Below the pieces are notes generated by a model, which worked only from the letters and a program-made list of their open reading frames with translations, had not been told where the DNA came from and did no database searches. Shown piece by piece: positions 11,401 through 23,529 of a stretch of DNA of 64,000 bases. The position numbers were made by a program, and so were the translations under genes. Source of the DNA: Isoetes taiwanensis (taxonomy: Eukaryota; Streptophyta; Lycopodiopsida; Isoetales; Isoetaceae); contig JAJEKV010000009.1 in NCBI GenBank assembly GCA_021234155.1, positions 9,308,546 through 9,372,545 on the forward strand, written 5' to 3'. Positions within the stretch are counted from its first letter, which is position 1. Every line of letters begins with the position of its first letter.

Positions 11401-14079
11401 CAAATAATGTTGCTAATTTGCAACATGAATACAAATGACAGAGGTGTGGTTGATACACGTATCAACCACGTATCAATTTGGTATCAACCACGTATCAACC
11501 ACGTCATGACAATGCAAATAGGAAATAATAAACCACAATACATTTAAGATGGATTCGTTGGTGGAAGGCAGCCTTGTCAGAATAAACTATAACAAATAAT
11601 TAAACAGAGGTATTAAGGGTTACCTGCTCCAGCGGCTTGATCATCATGTGTATCCTGCCATGCCTGACATTTAAGCCAAAATGCTTGCTCCAGCACCAGC
11701 CTGTAAATAAAATGAGAAGTGTAGCAATGTAAGCTATGCATGGAAAATAAACATTAAAACATCAAGCAGGCTATTAGATGGCTTACAGAGATGGCCCAGC
11801 ACAAAAGGATCTAGCACTAACAGAATTCATAAGAATGATAGATACGAAAATAGTTGGATTTAGAAAAGCAAGTTGATTCATTCTATGCACCTACAAAAGG
11901 AAAAAAAATACGGATAAAAAAGAAGAGATAAAAAAGAAGGGAGGCTGAAGGAAAAGTGATTTGCACAAAATCATTTCAATATGGCTACAATCGCTCTTTT
12001 GGAATGGATAAAGTAAATGATACCACGGCAACAAATATATAAACCTACATACTATGTGTATCATCTCTTCATTCATTAACCTGCAAAAAGATGTCAACAC
12101 TGAAAAAAATTAGCATGAAAATGACATGGAAATGACATGGATATGCATATAGCTGAGAACATTGTTTTCCAGACAAACCAGAGATATGGTAAAGTATATC
12201 CAACTAAGCCTGGCATGAATTTGTATGCTAAGCCTGGCATGAATTTTTTCCCCAGAATAGTATTGTGGGGTATCAATGTCGGGCACACAATTTCCTTCAA
12301 TAATATAAAAAATAAGTGAATAAACTCAAGATCTGAAACAAAGATTTGCGCGTTTTTGCTCTGAAATAGAAAGGATTTAACAGAGTTAACGTAACACGCA
12401 ACAAACGTACAACACAGCTCTTCTCCACAGTGAAGATCTATCATACCTACAGACATCAAGACATCTTGGAGAGGATGTTAATGTAGCAGCATATGGCTCA
12501 AACAAAGAGAATAGAAGAACAAACTTTGTTATCCTAACAATTTACTACAGCGAGCAAATACCGTGACTACCTGTGTCAAGGGTTGACTGCCATGGAAGAA
12601 AATGTCTCCGTGGTTCTCGTGGTTCTGAACAATGTTATAATTTTGAAAAAACGTAGCTGCAAAACCAGATGCATAGGGTAAGCTGGATGCTATTGACTTA
12701 TAAAGCATGGAGCCATAAAGCATGAAGCCAGCTTGCTATATTTGCGCCATGAATGCGGGATAAGCAATTAGAAGCCTTCAAGCTTCTGCATATTGCAAAA
12801 ACAGATAAAGCGAAGAGAATCTAGGAAAAGACCTGCTCCACCGATGGCACGGAGAACAAAGATGAAAAACTGGCTATCCATAATGGGACTTGCTCTTCAG
12901 ATTTCCCTAGGATTTAAACTCCACAGTGTAATGATGGATAGCGGAGGAGAATCCCCTGCAGAATGCACAGAATTAGAAGAGGTGCACAGAATGATTAAAA
13001 ATTAGAAAGAAGTGCACAGAATTAGCAGAGTGCATAGAAAGTAGGAAAGGTGTTCTGCTAAAGCAACAGTTTGTTTCCCAGAAAGAAAGAAAATAGTTTA
13101 CCTTAAGATTTCTTTCCTTAAGATTCCTTTGCTTCACGACTCCTCTGCTTCATCCAATTCGACTCCTTTGCTGATTCAAAAAAATAGACAATTACATCTT
13201 CATATTAAAGCTGAAGCAAGCATTTCGAAACTGAAAAATGCAAAACGGCATGCAAGGTAAACTTAAATCACAGAACCGAAAGCCTTACCGCAGCCTGTTA
13301 ACGCCCAGAAATGGAAAAAAAATTGTACCTTAAGCTTGGTTTGCTTCAGTGGCTCTTATCCTCCAACAACTAATCTGCAAACAGGAAGCACAAACACATA
13401 AGAAAAGTAAGTACACGAAAACCCTGTGCCGGAATATGAGGGATGGTATACCGGTTTCAAATGAAAACCCTGTGCCCGAATATGAGGGATGGGTATACCA
13501 GTTCCAAAAATGCACTTTAAACTTCAACGACTCCTTTGCCTCCTTTGCTTATATGTGGAAACTTTGCTTCAGCGACCTCTGCTTCTATACAAATACATGA
13601 GCTAGATTGCCACAACCGATTGACCCCAAAATGCAAAGAAAAAATTGTACCAGTAACGTATTCTGCATGCTTTTTATCTGGATAGCTTCTTGCCCAAAAC
13701 ATACTGCCTCTGAATCTAAAATGCCGGAAAAAATGGAGGATGCATCTGAAGAAAAATTTGACGGAAGTTCTGCTCCAAGATGAAGTTCTGCTCTCAAATC
13801 TCGGCTCCCAGCTCTACCGTGACTACTAACAGCTTTAAGCCAGGCTCCACCAAAAATCCCTCTTCTGGCCGCCAATGCTGCGTTAACCGACGGGCACCGC
13901 CCACAACCAAGAGAGATAAAGTTGCTGCCGGAAAAATAGAAAGAAACAAAAAAAATATGTTGGAAAAAGAAGTTTTGCCAGAAAAAACGTTTTTTTGCCG
14001 GAAAAAGCGTAACATCCGGCGGCCGGAAAGAGGAACCCGGCGTGAGAGAGAAAGGGCAAAAACTTTTTAAGTAAGTAGA
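8435..14079 (-). mobile_element. Helitron A (non-autonomous, 5645 bp, minus orientation)
   Basis: On the minus strand the element begins TCTACTTACTTAAAAAG (5' TC at 14079) and ends with hairpin GCCCGGCAACGCCGGGC, a short spacer and CTAG at 8438-8435. The left flank supplies the T expected after CTAG. Near its 5' end is a palindromic CCGGCGGCCGG block (~14008-14025) shared with Helitron B. No Rep/helicase coding sequence is seen, so it is non-autonomous. The interior contains many splice-like borders (minus-strand GCAGGT and TTTGCAG contexts) and may hold captured gene pieces, but none is identifiable by eye. Confidence 0.8.
13415..13510 (+). repeat. Two-copy tandem repeat, ~51 bp unit
   Basis: The unit begins GAAAACCCTGTGCC, continues with GAATATGAGGGATGG and ends GTATACC. 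Two copies lie side by side inside Helitron A with a few base changes. Confidence 0.75.
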
Positions 14080-14282
14080 CTAGTAAACGTGTGCCCGGCG
14101 TTGCCGGGCTAATGTTCTGGCATGTGTTTTTACTCGGCCTTTAATGTTCATATGTGCAACTTCGACGTCGTCGCATGTTGATATTGGCAAGAATTGACAT
14201 TATTTACTTTTGTAATTATTTTTGCTATTGAAATTGTTTAATGATAGCACCATCAATGTATTAATGGTGCGTTTATGGATTT

Positions 14283-14773
14283 TAGTAGAATAGAATAGAA
14301 TAGAATAGTTTTTTTAACGTCCACGAAGACCAATAGGTCATGGGACCCATACAATGGGCTAGTACAATCATTACTACTAGGATTAAAAAACCCCTGCCTC
14401 GAAAGGTTTTCAAGGGAAAAACCTTTGCAGTAATGATGATACTAGACAAGCTTAGATAATGACTACTGAGGGCTCAGTAATTGCAAACGTTTATCTAGAA
14501 CCTCAAGTATGTATAATGCCAAGTCATGCACAGATGGTGCGCTGAGAAGTTGTGGAAGCGTGGAATGGAATGCTAAGGTCGAAAAATGATTCCGGACTAT
14601 CTCAAAAGCAGGGCAACTCAGAAGAGTATGGCTTTCATCTTCAATAACCTGTAACTGGCAACAGGCACATAGTCTCGCTTCTCGCGGCAATTGCGGCCGC
14701 TCCCATCTACCTGTCTCAATCCGTAGCCTGTGGGACCCCGTGCGAATTGATGCAATAGCTACAAGCTTGTTCC
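14283..14773 (-). mobile_element. 5'-truncated LINE, young copy 1
   Basis: On the minus strand it reads from AACAAGCTTGTAGC into an open frame (SHRLRIETGRWERP...), then a zinc-knuckle motif (CACCQLQVIEDESHTLLSC), and ends LLSPQ-stop at 14463. This is the C-terminal end of a LINE pol protein. A structured 3' tail (14345-14445) and a TATTC microsatellite tail (14283-14309) follow. It is ~98-99% identical to the copy at 34783-35271 by my count (6-8 differences) and starts at the same base. The insertion lies inside Helitron B, so it is younger than B. Confidence 0.8.
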
Positions 14774-15075
14774 TGGAAAATAATGTTTTATAAGGAATGT
14801 GGAGGGTTGTTTGATCTACCTCTAAAGTTGAAAATTTGGAAAAGACAAATCCAAAACTTATGCTCAAAATGTCACCCTTAGAAGTAGTTAAGCACATCAA
14901 CAAAAAGTAGGTACAGAAATGGAAAACACAAAATTGTGTCCTGGTTCATTGGCGTACTTTAGTTCATGATGGAACTTCAAATATGCATCTCCATATAGCG
15001 CACATCACCAAGGATCTAATGTTGTACTTTGTTGGATGCTCTCGTGATATCTTCACTTCTCAAACATATAAAGAT

Positions 15076-15505
15076 CTAGTAAGCGTATGCCCGACGTTGC
15101 CACGTAAGTTTGACCGCATATAAGTTTGGGTTGTGTATTTATGTAGACGCTCAACCCTAGGCAAATGTATATTAATCCAAAATCTTCTTTTTAAGATTGC
15201 CTTTGCCTGAAGTATAGTTTGCTTGAAAATTGGCTCTCCGACTTGAGAATCACCTTTGCATGTTTGAATGGAGATGGATAATCAGCTATTCTGGAGCAAG
15301 CATTACAACACCATCCTTCAAAACGGCTCAAACTCTAGCACCATCCTTAAAAAATGGCTCAAACTCTAGCCCAAAATAAAACCCAAAAAACTTTGCCGGA
15401 AAGACCGTAAAACATTCCAATTGTTTTTGGCTGAAAATGGCATATCACCGGTGTTATCGGCGGCCAAGAAAACGTGGACACCCTCCCCAAAAATATTTTA
15501 ATGTC
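15076..15505 (-). mobile_element. Degenerate small Helitron nested in Helitron B
   Basis: A CTAG at 15076-15079 is followed by AAGCGTATGCCCGACGTTGC, a decayed form of the Helitron hairpin. To the right, 15390-15490 resembles the 5' portion of Helitrons A and B (GCCGGAAAG, CGGCGGCC, GGACACC). The right edge near 15505 is approximate. Confidence 0.45.
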
Positions 15506-18500
15506 CTATCTTGTTTTTCCAATTGGCATTTTGTTTTTCCAAAATAAAACCCCAGTAGTAATCCTAACAATAAATGGGATATCCTGCACTTATAGTATCC
15601 TCCAATTACACGTATAGAATATAATGGGCTCTAGCATTGGAAAGCCTTGTAATACCAAGCACGCTAAAATAAACCCAACCTATCTTTCTAGATAATGCCC
15701 TCTAGCCTTACACGATCTAATGTGAGAACCATTTAATAACTATCAGATAATGACATTATCTGACAACTCTGCAACTACTTATGCAATCATCCTATGAAGA
15801 CGCAATCAACAAACCCTACGTAACAAACGAAAGTGTGACATTAGCAGGCACTAGACAATGGAATTGTAGAAGTGGTTATCTAGGAACTATGTCACAAATA
15901 GATTTTCAACTGGTATACATGATTTGGTATCCCTTTAAGCATACAAAATAAAAAAAAGTGCAACTTTCAACAAAAACTAATGTTTATTAGCATAAGTTGC
16001 TTGTGTCTTTCTAGAATATAATCACCACTACATTCAAAACTTTAGTCGGATTTTCCTTAGGGACAAAAGCATTTACATAGCAATGTATGTAACAAATAAA
16101 CAATATCGCATTGCATGTACATCCTTGCAATTTAAGTGTTGACACCACCATGCATGTGAAGGCAGATTGCATTTGCAAACACAACTCATTCAAAAATGGA
16201 ATGATGTAAAAACAATGAAGAGATCCAAACATGATAAACTTGCAGATATAGGTGCAGCCATAACATCATATAAAGTTGGCAAATGCAACAAACATGCTAT
16301 CCTAAAAGCTGATGTCTCCAAAAAAGATCTATGCATGCATAATGCTTATTGTATATTTGTGAGTAAATCTTCAAATGGCTAAGGAATAATGTGACATTTT
16401 GAGCTTCCACCCATACACGTCATCCAGGATGTGAGATCTTTTAGGGGCGACTCCAGAACTTCCACGCACTTAGCCTTCAAAAGCTTCCACTGTTCTGTTC
16501 AAGTTGTTTTCCAGTTTAAGTGTTTCTTCAATTTCCTAAATGCTACACAACAGAGCTAACAAATGGTGCAAGGGCCCATTTCTTCTTTTGTCGCTTTGGA
16601 ATATTATGAAGACGAATCATCTAATTATAGTGTATTTGTCTCATCCAAAATAGTTTGGCACTTCCACGGCAAAGTGGTATCAGACCTTGTAAGCTACAAC
16701 TTAAAAGCTCTAGGTCTTTATGTTTTCCAACTCATATCCAATCCAAAATCCAACCAATGAGCAACTTAAAAGAACTGCAATGCATATATAACAACAGAGA
16801 TGCAATAGATTGCAGGAGATTTGAACCCCAAATATTCCAAACTAAACCATTCTCAAAAAGATAAGCATAAACATAGATACAGTGCATGTTCTGCCCCTAC
16901 ATTTTGCAATAGATGGATAAATAAGTACTTCTATCCCTAGACTTTGCAATAAATTGATAGACGGTAATTTACAAACATGCAAGGATACTAAGGTTGTTAA
17001 CATTACAAAATGCTTCAATACTTGCAATACAGACATACCTTGCATCTTTTGTCCCAATCTGAACTTTAAATACCCCTTCCTCCTGCTGGAGTCTACAAAC
17101 CCAATTTATAAAAACTTCAGTCTACTCCAAAGGTGGCCACAGCTGGCTTTCATACTATAGTTCAATCAGTGATGAAGTGCCACATGGCACAACCCAGCCA
17201 CTCATCTAATAATGTATGCAGTGATATGCAACAATTGTGTATGGATCAAATGGTAACATGCATTCAAAAGTATCAAGCCTAATTTGAAAACTAACTTGAA
17301 AAAAGGAAAGCATTACACCAAAGAATCAAGATTTTGTGCACCTTTAATCCAGCAACATTGGAGCATAACTACTCTCAGTAATTTCTTGCAATGCCCATAA
17401 GCTGCATCATCATGTACATTCTGTTTCATAAATCCTGCATAGAATAGGAACCACCAGCCAGGTTTTTGTGCTGCAAAAAGAAAAGATGGACTGTGGAAAC
17501 CACAGAAAAAGAAAGTAAGCAAAAATAAAAGGAGAGATATACCAAAGTTCATAAACCAGTTAAAAAAATGCAACAAAAGGCGGTTGGCAGCTATTAAGAT
17601 CTCGCTCTGCAGCAGGAGATTTCCAGAAATGAAAAGCCTGCCTAGCCTGAAACAATAAGACTTCCTGTAAATCAAGAATTAAGTTCTTGAAGCAACTTTA
17701 CCTCCACAATACAATTTGAAGCCTATATTTAACCTCAGATCTTTTGAAGAAATAGAAACTATTTTGAAGAATGGTAGGAGTCTAAAAGATACTCTCAATG
17801 ATGAACCTTCTAAAGTCTGGACATATCCAATCTCTAGTACTCTAAACTTCTAAAGTACGAATATATGCAAAAAGAAAGAACCTTGGCTTTCAAAATGAAA
17901 AGGCAAAAGCTTATATTGTAGCAGAGCATATGAGTACAGAGCATATCAATAAAGACCTCTAGCGGCTACTTGTGAAATGGAAATAAACTGGTCGATGATC
18001 ATTCAAGCACTTTGAGCCACGCCAAAATTCAGATGGAAAAGACCAGGAAAAGAGATGCAAAAAAAATTTACCTGAAGCTCCACGTTTGAAAACTCCAGCC
18101 TTCTCTTATCTGGGCTTTAACAACAGAGCCAATCTGTAAGCAACGCAGCAACGATAGAAAAAGCGTTGTAAATAAAGCTCAGCAAAATGCCACGTTGCTT
18201 CTGAAATCCTGCCATGCTTTGCCGAATATGACTCTGCTTGAACTGGTTGGGAAAAGGGCACACAAAGAAACACGAACTTAGATGCTAGGTGGTAAGCTAT
18301 TTATCAAAACAACACTCTTCAAGAGAAAGAAGCCTGCACCATAAACCTTTATGCATACGCATAGAAGCTTAGCTTGGGAACGAAGCACAAACCCCCTGCT
18401 TCAAGTTTAGCTGCAACAGCTTCAACGAATGTAGTTTCGAGATGTGCTCCATTTTAAACCTAAAAATAAAAAAATCATGAGGCGGAGAAAATGTGCCCAC

Positions 18501-19269
18501 CTTGATCCTCCCGTGTAACGTCCAGACTAATGCAAATCATTAACAGAAACTCGGCCAAAGGGAACGGAAGGGGGAAGATGCTGGAAAATCAAAACAACGC
18601 CGGAAATGCGTTTCAGGTCCTAAAAATGAAAGGAAGTGAATTTTTAGAGCTCTACGATGATGATGGAAGTGAATCGGAAGCCTAAAACATGCATAAAATG
18701 GAAAGAGCATGAACTCCTGAGTACGAAAGGAGATCTCAAGCTCCATCACGAAACCACAGTGGGTAAGCCCCTGCATTTTTGAACATTCTGAGTAATGGTC
18801 CGCAAGCTTAGAAAATGAAGAAAGAGCAATCTGCTGAGTCCGGTCCGGAAGGAGCTGAGGATGATGACCGCCAAGTTAATAATAAATAAAACTGATAGAT
18901 AAAGGCCAGCGCCTGGATGCCGGATCTGTCATCGCCTTTTCATAATACTCCAATGTGGCAGCTAAAGAAACCAAACACCAGTTAATCTTCTGAAAATGTT
19001 GGCAGAAAGAAATCACAAACAAACCTTAGATTAAGCTGGGAAACAGTCATTGATCGCCAGGCAACGCCATCCAAGAAACGCTTAGCCTTTGCCCTCGGCC
19101 CAAAAAAATGCTTATGGAACCGTTGCTCCTCGCCGGAAAAGAAATATGATGCCCAAAAACATGAAATGTGAGTAAACAAACGCCGGAAAAAGCGTTACAT
19201 GCGTTACATCCGGCGGCCGGAAAGGGGACACCGGCATCAGCAAAAACCCCCAAAAACTTTTTAAGTAGA

Positions 19270-20045
19270 TTCCATAAATACACATTGCATCATAACTTTA
19301 ACTTGATACAGGCACCATCTTGATCTTCTAAACATATAAAAGATTATGCTAGCAAAGTGTTGCTTTATTGCAATGCCCCCCAAAACATGTTAGCTTTGTC
19401 GATGCAACTAAGGAAAACTCAAGACGAAGAGCTAATGACAAGAACCAAAGTAAATCTCAAGGTATATGAGATAGGCTAGGCCTCACTCAACTAGCATCAT
19501 ACATCACTAACATAGTTTATATACCATGATAATTATTTTGTACCAATTCATAAACTTCATTCGAGGTTAGAGAAATTGAGATAACACATGAGAGAATCAC
19601 ATAATTCAACATAATAATATTCAACTGATCAAGAAACATACCACAACTTCAAGGACTTTCTCTAGATGTCATCTTCCAAAATTGGGCCTCCTTTCTACAC
19701 GAATTTTGGATCTCTTATAGAAAACTCCATTTAATCCTAGCCATTAGATCTAGACAAATCTTAACCTTAGATCTAAATTCTAACTAACATAAGTTCACTA
19801 GATTTTGTCATCTCAACATTAAATCTAGCACGTCCAAACTCCTTTGCAACTACCATGCTCCTCCAGATTCACGGCACATCATCCAGAATATCATTGAAAA
19901 TATTTCCGTAAGGATTTTAATACTCCTTCAAGTCCATGAGTTCCACTTCAATATAATATAAATATTCCTCCTCAAGCTTCTCCATATTTCTTACACTTTC
20001 TCCAAATTACACCCGTATAGTTCTCCATTATCCATACATTTCACA
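19270..20045. other. Repeat-poor spacer
   Basis: No convincing coding sequence. The stretch lies directly upstream (minus sense) of the gypsy reverse transcriptase relic and may be its eroded remainder. Confidence 0.3.
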
Positions 20046-20049
20046 AATT

Positions 20050-20335
20050 TAAGCACGTCATACAAAAATGGTTAAGATAAAACACACTATAGGCACCACG
20101 AAGATCAATCTTTGTAAATTAGCATGCACCTTGAATCATCTGGGATCAGAGGAAGCAGATATCGTTTCGGCACTGTGATCTTATTGAGCTCGCAATAATT
20201 ACTGACTAGGTGCAAAGGGTCACCCTTCTTTTTTATAAAGAAGATCTACGCTCCAGCATAGGACTGAGAATGTCGAATGAAGCCAGTAGCCATTCTCCGC
20301 AACATAGTCCTACAAAACCTCCAACTCGGCAGGTG
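20050..20335 (-). pseudogene. Ty3/gypsy reverse transcriptase fragment
   Basis: The minus strand encodes, with stops and shifts, MATGFIRHSQSYAGA, IFFIKKKGDPLHLV, NYCELNKITVPKRYLLPLIP and a frameshifted KIDLRGAY-like block. This order is diagnostic of the N-terminal half of Ty3/gypsy reverse transcriptase. Several stops and frame breaks show decay. No LTR was found nearby. Confidence 0.75.
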
Positions 20336-20399
20336 ATCCAAAACTTATTCTATTTAAGTTGTAGCCCATCATCGAATATTTATGCCTCAACCTAGATTG

Positions 20400-22060
20400 T
20401 TATAGGTGGCATTTACGTGCAGCTCTTATATGGACAACATGGATCCTTTTTTTCCATCTTTTATTCCTTATTTCTCTATTATCTTGCAAAGAGGGAGTGA
20501 GGGCTCAAATTTTCGATGGTTTGGGGCGTAATTTTACATTGTTGCTATTAAGATTTGTGGTATTTTTTTGCATTAGATATTCTAAATTTAGGGTTTCTTT
20601 GCATGGGAATAATGGAAAATTGGCTTTTAGGCAATGGTTTGTGGGATTTATCATGGTACATACGGAGTTAATATGGTGAATACATGTTATTGTTTTAGGG
20701 CTTTTACAGGGAAGCATCAAGACACCAAATTAGGTGTTCGTTTTTGCTGAGCTTCTACTTCCGGATCAGGCTAAGCCAGAGTCGTATTGTGCTGGTGTTA
20801 TGGCGTTGATTTACATGCCAATTTTCCACTGGAAGTGGCCAATTTGTTGCAATTTCTGAGTTCCAAGCTGCCACAACAGTTGATTTGCTACATGATCATA
20901 AAATCTTTGTTGCATGTGACTAATCTGTGGAAGATTATGGGTTGATGTAGCAGCCGGACTTGCTTTTACGGATTTTCACGTGTTTCTATATTTGAAGCTT
21001 TTCTGGAGTACAAATTATATAGGTTAGAATCTTCTAACTCAATCCTCTTGCTTGCTCTTTGTCTTGAAGGTTGTGGGGTTTTTCTTTATGAAGATTTTTT
21101 TGCAGATTCAAGAACATGCCTATGCCCTTACCTAGTATTTGACTGTCTTTAGATTTTGTGAAAAGGTAGTTTGTGTGTTTGAAGTACATATGATTTCTAT
21201 AGCTTTGTACCAAGACTAATGTTACTCCTGTACAATCTGATCAAGAAGTGACACAGAATCTGGAGGATGTTATTAGGCCTCTGTCCCCATCTCCTACTTC
21301 CTGTTTTGTTGGTGTATCAGTAGTTTTGCGTCAGTAATTAAGAGAGTGCACCCATTAAATGTGAATTCAGTATTACTAATGAGCCAAATATTCGTAGTGA
21401 ATATCTAGCATTATAACAGGGTTTTTTTTTGTGATTTTGTACGCTTTTTGACATGGGTTTTCCTATGATTTTAGTGCTGTATTCATTGGGCCATGCTAAA
21501 TAGTATTTCTAGAGTGCGGCTTTTTTGGAGCGTTGATCTGGATTAGCTTCAACAATCTAACGGTTCTTATTTTGACCTCCTTATTCATATGCATGAAACC
21601 AGAAAAGTTCTCTTCTCTCAAAAGTTCTTGTGGTGGTATTATCGATCCGTCTTGTTGATCCGTCTTCCTCTGTCCTCATTCAACAGTTGTGGTATGCAAG
21701 ATTTTGCTTTTTTGTTTGCTAACAATGTTTTCTGTTTTAATCTTATTTGGAATATAGCATGAGCATGGCGAACAAGCATTCATAAGAAAATCCGTTCTTC
21801 ATTCTGTTTCACAGATAATCTTTCATGGCAAATATTAAAACAATTCATGATACGTTGTTATTCTGTTTTTGCTCTTCATTCATCTTCTTAAAACATTTCA
21901 GATAAAGTGTTGTGTTATTTGGTCTTGCTTTTCAGAATTCGAAACCTGCAGACAAATATTTAGCACGGTAAAGTGGAGATGGAGACAGATCTTGCAGTTT
22001 TTCTTTATGTTTATCTTCCTCAACTTTTCCTCTGTTTAGCATTTGCCCCTTAGACTGAAA
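20400..22060. other. Old intergenic repeat sequence
   Basis: T-rich plus strand without an open frame beyond 60 codons. A block at 21315-21400 resembles 23515-23590 (AGATGTGAATTCAG-type and AATGAGCCA motifs), so the two regions share a duplicated origin. A dispersed repeat starts at about 21412. Confidence 0.4.
21412..21600 (+). repeat. Dispersed ~190 bp repeat, copy 1
   Basis: It starts TATAACAGGG with a T-rich run and GATTTTGTACGCTTTT, and continues with TTTTCCTATGATTTTAG and TCTAGAGTGC. Related copies lie at 32872-33062 (plus) and 43490-43723 (minus). This copy is the most diverged. Confidence 0.6.
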
Positions 22061-22063
22061 CTG

Positions 22064-22220
22064 GAGCCCTGAATATGTAGCCTGCCATAGCCAGAATCTG
22101 CATGCCAGGGCCAATCCGGAACTTCAATCCAGTACTTTTCCACTGTTATAGTCTTCAATCCAGGACTTCTGGAGCCCTTAATATCTAGCCTGCCATAGCC
22201 AGAATCTGCATGCCAGGGCC
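22064..22220 (+). repeat. Two-copy direct repeat, ~107 bp apart
   Basis: A ~50 base block (GCCTGCCATAGCCAGAATCT, then GCATGCCAGGGCC) is present twice, at about 22064-22112 and 22171-22220, with two base changes. Confidence 0.75.
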
Positions 22221-22339
22221 ATTACCACACAACCTTTTTGCCGTAGAATAATACCGATTACCTCTGATTTGTCTTCAATCCGGCAGTTTTAGGCTTTGCT
22301 TCAAACCCTAAGAAGATAAAGTTTCCTGAAATTGGCCGC

Positions 22340-22735
22340 AGCATTCACGCTTCCTTTTTTTTTTTTTTTTTTTTTTGAGTGTAAGGTTGAAACTCTATTA
22401 ATTTATAAATATAGTACATGATCCCCATGGATCAGCTTGAAAAAACAGCACAGGGTCAAATCACTCCAGTCTTGAGGGTGAATCACAGTAGGGGTTCTTG
22501 TACTTTGGTGAAGGTTATCTCAACTTCTTCCCTGTTAATAAGGCACAGGTACCTCAGGGGTCGCATGATCACACATCTTTCCGTGATGATGGGTACTATG
22601 GAAATTCCACATCAGCACAGTACTATAGGGATTGTGCACAGTACTATGCATTCACGCTTCAAGGCTCGATCCAGCAGTTTCGATCTGCTATAGGACGGTC
22701 TTTACCCCCTGCAAAGGCAACACCACAGTAAAATC
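22340..22735 (-). mobile_element. Probable poly(A)-tailed retroelement fragment
   Basis: A run of about 24 T at 22353-22376 is followed by GAGTGTAAGGTTGAAACTC. In minus sense this looks like a retroposed 3' end with a poly(A) tail. Overlapping plus-strand ORFs at 22418-22731 show no domain. The element type is uncertain. Confidence 0.4.
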
Positions 22736-22837
22736 CGGCCCTCAGAATCCATGTCCAAAACCCTAACCCTGCCTAATTCCAAAAGTGTCGAAAACCCCAT
22801 TCTTTGCTTATCTATTTTCCTTATAAATTTGAAATTT

Positions 22838-22998
22838 CGCCCTTCCTTTTAATATCTCGTGCCCATCCTTTAACCTTGAAAAATTAAAATCTAACCCTTC
22901 CTCTCAATATCTACCATCGCCCTTCCTTTTAATATCTAGTGCCCATCCTTTAAACTTGAAAATTTAAAATCTAACCCTTCCTTTCAAAATCTATCTAC
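22838..22998 (+). repeat. Two-copy tandem repeat, ~80 bp unit
   Basis: The unit starts CGCCCTTCCTTTTAATATCT and contains GCCCATCCTTTAA and AAATCTAACCCTTCC. Two copies lie end to end with a few changes. Confidence 0.8.
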
Positions 22999-23159
22999 CA
23001 TTATGCTAGAAGTTGACCAATAATATGCAAAAATAAAATGCTCATTATGAATAGAATACTATAGTAATTGTCATCTAGTTTTAAATCTAGTATAATAACA
23101 TATTATTTCATTACGTTCTCATTTGCTCAATCTCATGAATTTGTTTTGTTAACATGCAG

Positions 23160-23528
23160 GTTATAGAAGCCCCCAATGAATCACCTCCACGTGACATCCT
23201 CGTCATTCCTGAAGTAAGCAATAATGTGGAGCCCGAAATTATCATAGTACCAGAAAGCCCAACAGTTGAAGTTCAAGTTCAGTTAGTTCCTCCGCCATCA
23301 GCACAACCACCACCTCCACATGGCGAGGACCCTATTCACGTTATGTCGTTGTGGATAGTTAGATACATCAATGGCATGCGATCGTCTATGCAACAAATCC
23401 ATAACGCACTGAACTCAATTGAGAACTTCATACTTGATGCATACATTCGTTTGGACATAGATCAGCGGAGGCAATTACGTGCGCAAGTAAATAGGCTAAC
23501 TGCCCTCTGCAGACTGTGCACCTATTAG
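23160..23528 (+). CDS. Exon-like ORF, proline-rich with helical C-terminal half, unknown function
   Basis: The frame opens directly after TTGTTTTGTTAACATGCAG, a good splice acceptor, and reads VIEAPNESPPRDILVIPE and onward for 122 codons to a TAG. The first half is rich in Pro, Val and Glu (QLVPPPSAQPPPPHGEDP). The second half is amphipathic helix (MRSSMQQIHNALNSIENFIL). I do not recognise the family. It could be the last exon of a gag-like or transposon protein, or of a captured host gene. No partner exon was identified upstream. Sequence just downstream is shared with 21315-21400, which favours a repeat origin. Confidence 0.35.
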   Translation, partial: VIEAPNESPPRDILVIPEVSNNVEPEIIIVPESPTVEVQVQLVPPPSAQPPPPHGEDPIHVMSLWIVRYINGMRSSMQQIHNALNSIENFILDAYIRLDIDQRRQLRAQVNRLTALCRLCTY

Positions 23529-23529
23529 A

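Larger units (their letters stand above)
14080..19269 (-). mobile_element. Helitron B (non-autonomous, 5190 bp, minus orientation), with nested insertions
   Basis: The 5' end on the minus strand is TCTACTTAAAAAGTTTTTG starting at 19269, preceded by A as expected. The 3' end has the same 17-base hairpin as Helitron A followed by CTAG at 14083-14080. About 70 bases at the 3' end are almost identical to Helitron A. It contains a young LINE fragment (14283-14773) and a degenerate Helitron end at 15076. No Rep/helicase ORF was seen. Confidence 0.8.

Noticed and set aside
14283-14773. Segmental duplication with 34783-35271
   Set aside because: Similarity ends exactly at the LINE tail and 5' truncation; the flanks (Helitron versus pogo) are unrelated.
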